Part shown: positions 14,326-20,374 of the stretch, in pieces | Position numbering within the stretch: position 1 is the first letter of the stretch | How the letters are laid out: each line of letters begins with the position of its first letter | Assembly (NCBI GenBank): GCA_026125925.1 | Contig: JAHCKF010000021.1 | Span: 1 to 20,374, forward strand | Direction: 5' to 3' | Source of the DNA: Pseudolabrys sp. | Lineage (GTDB): Bacteria; Pseudomonadota; Alphaproteobacteria; Rhizobiales; Xanthobacteraceae | Length of the DNA stretch: 20,374 bases | Program-made: the position numbers and the translations under genes | Notes under the pieces: model-generated | What the model was told of the DNA's origin: nothing | The model's database searches: none | Seen by the model: the letters and a program-made list of their open reading frames with translations, nothing else

Positions 14326-14844
14326 ATGGCGTATGACGTGCGCGAATTGGAACGTCGTTTGGGGAAGCTGAAGGTTCTCGTCATCGACGACGAGCCATTC
14401 ATGCGAAAAGTCGTCCGGACGCTGCTCACCGGGATGGGGGTCCGTACGGTGATGGAGGCAGGCGATGGCCTCGCCGGCCTGGAGTCGATCCGCCGCAATC
14501 TGCCCGATGTCGTCATTCTCGACTGGAGCATGCCCGGCATGGACGGTCCGGCGTTCGTGCGCATGGTGCGCTCGCCGCAGACGTTCCCAATGCCGGATAT
14601 CCCGATCATCATGCTGACCGGGCACGGCGAGCGCGCCAAGGTCATCGAGGCGGTCGAGATCGGCATCAATGAATTCCTGCTCAAGCCGGTATCGACGAAT
14701 TCGCTGCGTGACCGGCTGGCCGCCGTGCTGTTTCACCCCCGGCCGATGATCCGCTCTGGCGACTATTACGGGCCGGTGCCGCGCCGCCTCTCCGAGATAC
14801 AGCGCGACAGCGACGACTCGGCGACTTTGGTGTTCCTGAACTGA
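14326..14844 (+). CDS. Single-domain response regulator (CheY-like receiver)
   Basis: 172 residues from ATG 14326; an ATG four codons earlier (14314) is possible, but GGGG sits at better spacing for 14326. The receiver domain is complete: acidic pair D21-D22 in KVLVIDDEPFMR, phosphoacceptor D66 in VVILDWSMPGMDG, T98 in IIMLTGHG, and K120 in EFLLKPVS. No output domain follows; the last 40 or so residues (RPMIRSGDYYGPVPRRLSEI and onward) are a polar tail like those of other alphaproteobacterial REC-only proteins. It therefore works by protein contact or as a phosphate sink rather than by binding DNA itself. No histidine kinase is nearby. It lies 105 bases after glpD and 62 before glpK, so it may be co-transcribed with them. 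Confidence 0.92.
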   Translation: MAYDVRELERRLGKLKVLVIDDEPFMRKVVRTLLTGMGVRTVMEAGDGLAGLESIRRNLPDVVILDWSMPGMDGPAFVRMVRSPQTFPMPDIPIIMLTGHGERAKVIEAVEIGINEFLLKPVSTNSLRDRLAAVLFHPRPMIRSGDYYGPVPRRLSEIQRDSDDSATLVFLN

Positions 14845-14906
14845 CCCGGCTTCAAATCGCGCCTGATCCGTTCTAGCCTCGGCTTATTCGTGGGCCGGGG
14901 ACGCTC

Positions 14907-16403
14907 TTGAAAAATCACATCATTGCCATCGATCAGGGCACGACTTCGACGCGTGCCATCGCCTTTGACGCGGCTTTGAAGCCGCGCGCCGTGGCACAGC
15001 AGGAGCTGCCGCAGAACTTTCCGGCGCCCGGCTGGGTCGAGCACGATGCGGAGGAGATCTGGCGCGCCACCGTGGCCGTTGTCCGCGCGGCGATCGCCAA
15101 AGCCGGCCTCGCCGCAACGGACATCGCCGCCATCGGCATCACCAATCAGCGCGAAACCACGGTGGTGTGGGACCGCGCTACGGGCCGACCGGTCCACAAC
15201 GCCATCGTCTGGCAGGACCGCCGCACCGCGGATTTCTGCGACACCTTGCGCGCAGGGGGTCACGAGGCCGAGATTGCCGCCAAGACCGGGCTGGTCATCG
15301 ATCCGTATTTCTCCGCCAGCAAGATCGCCTGGCTGCTCGATCATGTCGAAGGCGCGCGCGCCAAAGCCGAGGCGGGGCGGCTCGCCTTCGGCACGATCGA
15401 CAGCTTCCTGCTCTGGCGGCTGACCGGCGGCAAGGTGCACGCCACCGACGCCAGCAACGCCGCGCGTACCAGCCTGCTCGATATTTCCACGGCGCAATGG
15501 GACGACGATCTGTGCCGCCTGTTCGGCGTGCCGTCATCGATGCTGCCCGAAGTCAGGGATTGCGCCGGATCGTTCGGCGTCACCGCGCCCGATCTGTTCG
15601 GCGCGGCCATTCCCATTCTCGGCATGGCCGGCGATCAGCAGGCCGCGACCGTGGGGCAGGGGTGTTTCACGCCGGGCATGATGAAGTCGACCTACGGCAC
15701 CGGCTCATTCATGCTGCTCAACACCGGTACCGAGCGCGTTGCCTCGAAGAACCGGCTGCTGTCCACCATCGCCTATCAGCTCGACGGCAAGCGCACTTAT
15801 GCGCTCGAAGGCGCGATATTCATCGCCGGCGCGGCGGTGCAGTGGCTGCGCGACGGCTTGAAGGTCATCGCCAAGTCTTCCGACGCCGGCGCGCTCGCGG
15901 CGCAGGCCGATCCGGCGGAAGATGTCTATCTGGTGCCGGCCTTTGTCGGCCTTGGCGCGCCCTATTGGGATGCGCAATGCCGCGGCGCCATCTACGGCCT
16001 GACGCGCAATTGCGGCGCGGCCGAGATCGCGCGCGCCGCGCTGCACGCCGTCGGCTATCAGACCCGCGATTTGGTCGAGGCGATGCATGCCGATTGGCCG
16101 GCGGCGCGCGGTACGCAGACCGTGCTGCGGGTCGACGGCGGCATGACGGCGAGCGACGACTGCATGCAGTTTCTCGCGGATATATTGGCGGCCCCTGTCG
16201 ATCGTCCGGTGGTGATGGAGACCACCGCTTTGGGCGCTGCCTATCTCGCCGGCCGCGCAGCCGGGCTGTGTCCCGATCTCGACGGTTTTGCCGCGCAGTG
16301 GCAGTGCGACCGGCGCTTCGAGCCGAAGATGGCGGCCACGGAGCGCGACAGCAAATACGCCGGCTGGAAGGATGCCGTGCGCCGTACGCTTTCAAAACAA
16401 TGA
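14907..16403 (+). CDS. glpK: Glycerol kinase
   Basis: 498 residues, the usual length. The start must be TTG at 14907: an in-frame TAG lies at 14874-14876 and no ATG or GTG comes between, while alignment with other GlpK proteins puts the start right there. The enzyme phosphorylates glycerol to sn-glycerol-3-phosphate with ATP in the cytosol. Markers: ATP/phosphate motif [13 protein letters not shown] (6-18), [20 protein letters not shown] (77-96) with the glycerol-contacting Arg-Glu pair, catalytic D243 in [60 protein letters not shown] and [20 protein letters not shown]. It supplies the substrate of the GlpD encoded 0.7 kb upstream. No glycerol facilitator gene is in the window. Its stop is five bases from the stop of the convergent AsmA gene. 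Confidence 0.96.
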   Translation: MKNHIIAIDQGTTSTRAIAFDAALKPRAVAQQELPQNFPAPGWVEHDAEEIWRATVAVVRAAIAKAGLAATDIAAIGITNQRETTVVWDRATGRPVHNAIVWQDRRTADFCDTLRAGGHEAEIAAKTGLVIDPYFSASKIAWLLDHVEGARAKAEAGRLAFGTIDSFLLWRLTGGKVHATDASNAARTSLLDISTAQWDDDLCRLFGVPSSMLPEVRDCAGSFGVTAPDLFGAAIPILGMAGDQQAATVGQGCFTPGMMKSTYGTGSFMLLNTGTERVASKNRLLSTIAYQLDGKRTYALEGAIFIAGAAVQWLRDGLKVIAKSSDAGALAAQADPAEDVYLVPAFVGLGAPYWDAQCRGAIYGLTRNCGAAEIARAALHAVGYQTRDLVEAMHADWPAARGTQTVLRVDGGMTASDDCMQFLADILAAPVDRPVVMETTALGAAYLAGRAAGLCPDLDGFAAQWQCDRRFEPKMAATERDSKYAGWKDAVRRTLSKQ

Positions 16404-16408
16404 GATAA

Positions 16409-18331
16409 TCAGGGCTTGGCCGGAGCCGCGCCGGTGTCAGCCGCGGGCACGGCGCCGCCAGTCAGCCGTTCGATCGCCGAGCGCACCGTGTCGCGGGCGC
16501 TGCGTTCGCGCACCGCGTTGAGCAGCGGCGCCGCCGCGCCGGAGCGGCGGATCAGCGCTTCGGTGTCGGGCAACATGGTCGGATCGTCCCACGAGCCCTG
16601 CACGACGAAGGGCAAGCCGAAAGGCTCGGTGCCGGCGCGGGTAGGGTTGACGAGCGCGGCGGTACCCTTGAGATCGAGTTCACGGTTGGGGACCGAGGCG
16701 GAGCCGGCGAGCGCCAGGCGCACCGCGGCGCTTTCCACCTTCACGTCCTGCACCTCGACGGTACCCTGCGTCATGCGCAGGTTGATGGCGATCTTGTCGT
16801 AGGGCGTGCTGCCGCTGCGGAAATCGCCGCCGCCGGACAGCGGACGGCGCTCGAGCCGCTTCAGCAACTGCTCGACATCGATGCCGGAGATCGAGCCATC
16901 GCGCCCGGTCAGCGAGGCGGTGCCGCTGAGTGTCCGGGTCACCGCAAGCACGCTGTCCCCGGTGCCGTCGATCGCCATCGACAAGGTGCCTTTGCCCTCG
17001 AGTCGTCTGAGGCCGAACAACTGGCCGAGACAGTTTTCCAGCTCGACGTCGGCGAACTGCACCTGCGACTTGAAGTCCACGCCGGAATCGAAGTTGGTCA
17101 GCGCCAGCGACCCCTTGATGACGCCGCCGAAGGCCTGGGCCTCACCGATCGAAATCATCAGCTTGCCATTGTGTAGGTTGGCGCCGATCGCGGTGCGGCC
17201 GACCTTGGCGTTGCCCATGACGACATTGGCCGCCGAGACGCGCAAATCGAAGTCCATGCCGTTGAGGCCTTCGGGCGCCAGCCGGGAATCGTTCCAGGCG
17301 CGCTGGTTGCTGGCGAGCAAACGCACCGTGGAAATATAAGGCGTCAGGTTGAGGCTGTCGGCGGCCAGCGTGCCTTGCAGCGTTTGCCGCCCTTCATTGG
17401 CGAAGGACAAGACGCCCTCGGCGGTGTTGCCGTCGAGTTCGACATTGACGCCGGCGAGACTGATGGTGTCGCCGACGATATTGGTCTGCGCCTTGATGGC
17501 GAAGCGGCCGAAGCCGCCGCCGGGCAGCGGTTCGTGGCCGGCCCAGGTCAGTGCGCGGCGCAGCGAGACGGCGTCGGCGGCGAGCGTGCCTTCGACCTTC
17601 AATGTCGGCCTGACGCTGAAGGCGCCTTCGAAGGCAGCATTCATCGGCGCGCCGTTGAGGCGCAGCTTCACGCCGCTACGGTTGCCGGCGAGCGCGGCGG
17701 CGAAGTCGGCGAGCGTGACGCTGGCATCGATCTTTTCGCCGTGCCAGATGAAATGACCGGTGGCGCCGAGGCTCTTGGAGATGGACGGCCAGGCCAGCGA
17801 GAAGTCGACGCCATGCAGCGTCTCGACGGTGCGGTCCTCGTCATTGCGCAGCAGCAGCGTACCGTCGTCGATGCGCATTTCGGAGAAGGCAGCCACCGTG
17901 CGGTTGCCGTGCGGCTTCTGGCCGCGGGCCAGCGCCGCGATCAGCGCCGACCAGTTCGATCCGCCGTCGCGATCGATGTCGATGGCGATGGTCGGTTTTT
18001 CCAGCGAGATGTCGGCGATCTCGACGCGGCCGACCAGCAGCGGGAAAAACCGCAAGCGTGCCGTCAGCCGCTCGGCGGTCAGCGCCGGCCGCTTCGGGTC
18101 GCCGAGTACGACATCGGCGAAGCTGACGCTGCCTTTGGGGAACAAGGTGACGCTGGCCTTGCCGCCGAGGACGGGATCGAGGCCGGTGGCCGAGCGGATG
18201 CCGCTCAAGACCTCGCTGCGCACCGTGTCCGGCGAGATCAGGTAGCCCGCGGTCGTGAGGACGCCCACCGCCACCGCGGCGACGGCGAGCAGCACAAATC
18301 CCAAGCGTCGAATGCCAGCGAAAGCCGTCAA
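16409..18331 (-). CDS. AsmA family protein
   Basis: 640 residues starting at TTG 18331; an in-frame TAA lies three codons upstream and no ATG is close, so an alternative start codon is required. The N-terminus (AGIRRLGFVLLAVAAVAVGV) is a signal anchor that leaves the bulk in the periplasm. The family pattern follows: YLISPDTVRSEVLSGIRSAT, then GKASVTLFPKGSVSFADVVLG, with the Pro-Lys-Gly-Ser strand typical of AsmA, and VEIADISLEKPTIAIDIDRD. The C-terminal half has the DUF3971/AsmA-2-like repeat ending IDVEQLLKRLE, VQDVKVESAAVRLALAGSAS and PFVVQGSWDDP. AsmA proteins are predicted long beta-groove tubes bridging the envelope, linked to outer-membrane lipid balance. It ends with a low-complexity Ala/Pro tail. 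A promoter and operator-like palindrome lie upstream. Confidence 0.9.
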   Translation of the reverse strand: MTAFAGIRRLGFVLLAVAAVAVGVLTTAGYLISPDTVRSEVLSGIRSATGLDPVLGGKASVTLFPKGSVSFADVVLGDPKRPALTAERLTARLRFFPLLVGRVEIADISLEKPTIAIDIDRDGGSNWSALIAALARGQKPHGNRTVAAFSEMRIDDGTLLLRNDEDRTVETLHGVDFSLAWPSISKSLGATGHFIWHGEKIDASVTLADFAAALAGNRSGVKLRLNGAPMNAAFEGAFSVRPTLKVEGTLAADAVSLRRALTWAGHEPLPGGGFGRFAIKAQTNIVGDTISLAGVNVELDGNTAEGVLSFANEGRQTLQGTLAADSLNLTPYISTVRLLASNQRAWNDSRLAPEGLNGMDFDLRVSAANVVMGNAKVGRTAIGANLHNGKLMISIGEAQAFGGVIKGSLALTNFDSGVDFKSQVQFADVELENCLGQLFGLRRLEGKGTLSMAIDGTGDSVLAVTRTLSGTASLTGRDGSISGIDVEQLLKRLERRPLSGGGDFRSGSTPYDKIAINLRMTQGTVEVQDVKVESAAVRLALAGSASVPNRELDLKGTAALVNPTRAGTEPFGLPFVVQGSWDDPTMLPDTEALIRRSGAAAPLLNAVRERSARDTVRSAIERLTGGAVPAADTGAAPAKP

Positions 18332-18369
18332 AATACGTTATCCGGTGGGTCGGTACGGGGCCCGGTTCT

Positions 18370-18407
18370 GGCCGATGTGACTATACCATCGGCCCGGCCA
18401 GCGCCAA
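18370..18407 (-). promoter_or_regulatory. Probable promoter of the AsmA-family gene with an operator-like palindrome over the -10
   Basis: On the minus strand TTGGCG (18402-18407) and TATAGT (18380-18385) are separated by 16 bases, a good sigma-70-type match. Transcription would begin near 18373, about 40 bases before the TTG start. GGCCGATG (18370-18377) and CATCGGCC (18387-18394) form a perfect eight-base inverted repeat whose nine-base centre contains the -10 hexamer. A dimeric repressor bound there would block the promoter. No regulator gene is adjacent. Confidence 0.6.
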
Positions 18408-18465
18408 CATTAGCGGGGTCTGTGACCCTTTTAGGGCCGTTTCTCCGCGATAAAAATTGGCTGCA

Positions 18466-20166
18466 TTAACCGCGCGGGCCGTTTTCGCGCTCGCGGCGGT
18501 CGGTCAGCCGCATCAGCAGGACGATCGGAGGGATCCCGGCCGCGACGATCAGCAGCGCCGCGAGCGCGCCTTCCTCGAAGCTGCCGCGGGTGGCGTGCTG
18601 GTAGATCGACGTGGACAGCGTCTCGACATTGAGCGGGCGCAGAAGCAGCGTCACCGGCAGTTCCTTGAGGCAATCGACGAAGACAAGCAGCGCGGCCGCC
18701 GACAGGGCGGGTGCGATCAAGGGCAACTGGATATACCGCAGGATCGGCCAGGCGCCGGCGCCGTCGAGGCGGGCGCTGTCGTCGAATTCGCGCGGGATTT
18801 GCGCCAGCCCCGATTGCACGAGGCCGATGGCGATGGACGCGAACCGGGCGCTGTATGCGATGACGAGGGCCGCCGCCGATCCGGTCAATACCAGTCCGGG
18901 ATGGAGGCCGGCGGTCAGCTCGAGCAGCCAGTTGATGGCACCGTCGGCGGCGACCAGCGGCGACAGGAGGCCGAGCGCGAGCACGGTGCCGGGGATGGCA
19001 TAGCCGAGGCTGGCGACCGCCAGCAGCACGCGGCCGAATGGAATTGGCGCCAGGCGCAGCGGCACGACGGCGGCGACACCAAAGATCAGCACAACGGAGG
19101 TGGCGAGAGCGGCGAGAGATACGGTGGTTATCAGAGCCTGGAACAAGGCTGGATCGATGCCGGACATCGCGGCTCGTTGCGCCGCCTCACGGATCAGATA
19201 ACCGCCGGGGATGAGGAATCCAAAGCCGACCGGAACGGCGCAGACCGCTGCTGCGACCCATGCGGCGCTGCCCTTGAGCGGCAGCCGTCGCGCCACCGTG
19301 CCGTCCTGCACGTCGCTTTCTATCGACCGCCGCCGGCGTGCGCTTCGTTCGATGGCGATGAGGAGGATAACGATGGTGAGCAGCGCCAGCGCGATCTGCG
19401 CCGCGCCCCCTAAGCTGCCGCGGTTGAGCCAGGTGGTGAAGACCGACAGCGTCAGCGTCTGCACGCCGAGATATTCGCTGGCGCCGATGTCGTTGAGCGT
19501 TTCGAGCAGCGCCAGCGCCAGACCGACGGCGATCGCCGGACGCGCCAGCGGCAGCGAGATATAGCGCAGCACCTGCGTCAAAGAGGCGCCGAGCGTATAG
19601 GCCGATTCTGCGAACGATGCGCTCTGGGTCTTGAACAGCGCGCGCGCCGCCAGATAGACATAAGGATAGAGGACGAGGCCGATGATCAGGATGCCGCCGC
19701 CGAGGGAGCGCACCGGCGGAAACCAGTAGTCGGCGCCCGTTTTCCAGCCAAACAGCGCGCGCAACGCGCTCTGCACCGGTCCTGCGGCATCGAGCATGTC
19801 GGCATAAACATAAGCGGCGATGTAGGTCGGAATGGCCAGCGGCAGGGGCAGCAGCCATTCGAGGAGCCGGCGGCCGCGGAATTCGAAACAGGCCACCAGC
19901 CAGGCCGGTGCGATGCCGCACAGTGCCGTCACCACGGCGACGCCAATGAGCAGGAGGATCGTCTGCACCGTCGCGACCGGCAGCACGTAGGCGGCCAGGT
20001 GCGGCCACAGCGCGGCATCGCCGCTGACAGCGAGGCGGATAAGGCTGCCGAGCGGTAAAGCGATCAGCGTCGCCAGGGCGGCGGCGATCGTCAGGCTCAC
20101 AATCTTGTCGGCCGGAAAACGGCCAACGGCCCCGCGCGAGGCGGGGCCGCCGGAAAGCGACGTCAT
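18466..20166 (-). CDS. Iron(III)-type ABC transporter permease, fused two-domain (FbpB/SfuB-like)
   Basis: 566 residues from ATG 20166. Two MetI-like permease halves are joined in one chain, each with about six helices, as in FbpB, SfuB and FutB. The ATPase-contacting EAA loops are ESAYTLGASLTQVLRYISLP (187-206) and EFDDSARLDGAGAWPILRYI (460-479), and each half has a matching upstream segment (LPLPLAIPTYIAAYVYADML in the first, SLGYAIPGTVLALGLLSPLV in the second). The two halves are linked by a charged stretch at 273-297 (ERSARRRRSIESDVQDGT). It moves Fe3+ delivered by the periplasmic binding protein whose gene ends 18 bases upstream. The ATP-binding subunit is not downstream: the next gene on this strand is the AsmA gene behind its own promoter. 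Confidence 0.93.
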   Translation of the reverse strand: MTSLSGGPASRGAVGRFPADKIVSLTIAAALATLIALPLGSLIRLAVSGDAALWPHLAAYVLPVATVQTILLLIGVAVVTALCGIAPAWLVACFEFRGRRLLEWLLPLPLAIPTYIAAYVYADMLDAAGPVQSALRALFGWKTGADYWFPPVRSLGGGILIIGLVLYPYVYLAARALFKTQSASFAESAYTLGASLTQVLRYISLPLARPAIAVGLALALLETLNDIGASEYLGVQTLTLSVFTTWLNRGSLGGAAQIALALLTIVILLIAIERSARRRRSIESDVQDGTVARRLPLKGSAAWVAAAVCAVPVGFGFLIPGGYLIREAAQRAAMSGIDPALFQALITTVSLAALATSVVLIFGVAAVVPLRLAPIPFGRVLLAVASLGYAIPGTVLALGLLSPLVAADGAINWLLELTAGLHPGLVLTGSAAALVIAYSARFASIAIGLVQSGLAQIPREFDDSARLDGAGAWPILRYIQLPLIAPALSAAALLVFVDCLKELPVTLLLRPLNVETLSTSIYQHATRGSFEEGALAALLIVAAGIPPIVLLMRLTDRRERENGPRG

Positions 20167-20184
20167 AACCTTGTCAGGTCCGTA

Positions 20185-20374
20185 TCAGTTGTCGAAGCCG
20201 ACCTTGTCCACCAGTTCCGAGGCGGCCTTTTTCGACGCCGCGATTTTCGACAGCGGCAGCGGGTCGGGCTTGAGCGTGCCGTAGCCGGCGATGATCGGGT
20301 TGATGGCGATACCGGGGCGCAACGGGTATTCGAAGTTGACGTCCGCATACATGTGCTGCGCTTTCTCGCCGGCA
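20185..20374 (-). CDS. Iron(III) ABC transporter substrate-binding protein (3' end only)
   Basis: The last 62 codons of a gene that enters from the right edge, ending at TGA (20185-20187). The residues read EKAQHMYADVNFEYPLRPGI (near the start of the fragment), then IIAGYGTLKPDPLPLSKIAA and ELVDKVGFDN at the C-terminus. This is the closing helix pattern of FutA/FbpA-type ferric-binding proteins (PBP class II), where EYP..PG, LKPDPLPL and LV..VGFD are standard. The iron-binding tyrosines lie earlier and cannot be checked. It is 18 bases from the permease start, so the two are one operon. Confidence 0.85.
   Translation of the reverse strand, partial: AGEKAQHMYADVNFEYPLRPGIAINPIIAGYGTLKPDPLPLSKIAASKKAASELVDKVGFDN

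Noticed and set aside
18416..18432. GGGTC-tgt-GACCC followed by TTTT, a small rightward terminator shape
   Set aside because: No rightward gene ends nearby (glpK stops at 16403) and the stem has only five pairs; it is not convincing for the leftward ABC operon either, as the T run is on the wrong strand.
1..20374. CRISPR array, tRNA, integrase or insertion sequence
   Set aside because: No regularly spaced repeats, tRNA-like cloverleaf with TTCGA arm, transposase or integrase signatures were seen; the cloverleaf at 11512-11616 is a palindromic repeat, not a tRNA.

Overview
The window is GC-rich, gene-dense DNA that looks like the chromosome of an alphaproteobacterium of the order Hyphomicrobiales (Rhizobiales), near Bradyrhizobium, Rhodopseudomonas or Pseudolabrys. 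The signs are codon use, the large antisense shadow ORFs typical of high-GC coding DNA, a rhizobial-style malonate TRAP operon, and palindromic intergenic repeats of a kind I recall from those genomes. Genus placement is an inference. I see no tRNA, rRNA, CRISPR array, insertion sequence, integrase or phage gene.

Layout. 1-313 (-): start of a branched-chain amino-acid/amide-type ABC substrate-binding protein, cut by the left edge. 314-754: long AT-richer intergenic stretch. 755-1198 (-): small four-helix membrane protein, divergent from an MFS transporter (1361-2815, +) across a 13-bp perfect inverted repeat. 2812-3273 (-): MgtC/SapB protein, convergent with the MFS gene and sharing a CTAG over both stops. 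3336-3608 (-): lysine-rich orphan protein. 3690-4871 (+): LtrA-family membrane protein. 4872-6044 (-): class III (CaiB/BaiF) CoA-transferase. 6340-10650 (+): TRAP transporter dctP-dctQ-dctM followed by malonyl-CoA decarboxylase. 10651-10788: two REP-like palindromes. 10789-11487 (-): dihydropteridine-reductase-like SDR. 11512-11616: cloverleaf-shaped palindromic repeat. 11623-12489 (-): class I glutamine amidotransferase. 12676-16403 (+): glpD, a stand-alone response-regulator receiver protein, and glpK. 16409-18331 (-): AsmA-family protein behind a recognisable promoter with an operator-like palindrome. 18466-20374 (-): Fe(III)-type ABC permease and the end of its binding protein.

How the genes work together. 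The clearest pathway is malonate use: a TRAP system imports the dicarboxylate and malonyl-CoA decarboxylase turns malonyl-CoA into acetyl-CoA and CO2. The malonyl-CoA synthetase (MatB) expected in rhizobial versions is not in the window. The gene facing the operon from the other side of the shared 295-bp control region is a CoA-transferase that could make malonyl-CoA by CoA exchange. A second unit, glpD-(receiver)-glpK, funnels glycerol through glycerol-3-phosphate to dihydroxyacetone phosphate, with an unexplained REC-only protein between the two enzymes. A third is a ferric-ion ABC importer whose ATPase lies outside the window or elsewhere.

Most of the window is ordinary core and transport metabolism. 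I did not find a clearly new defence or mobile system. The points most worth a second look are the CoA-transferase/malonate arrangement, the perfect 16-bp tandem repeat in the dctP leader, the SDR without the usual catalytic serine, the receiver protein inside the glp locus, and several structured palindromes.
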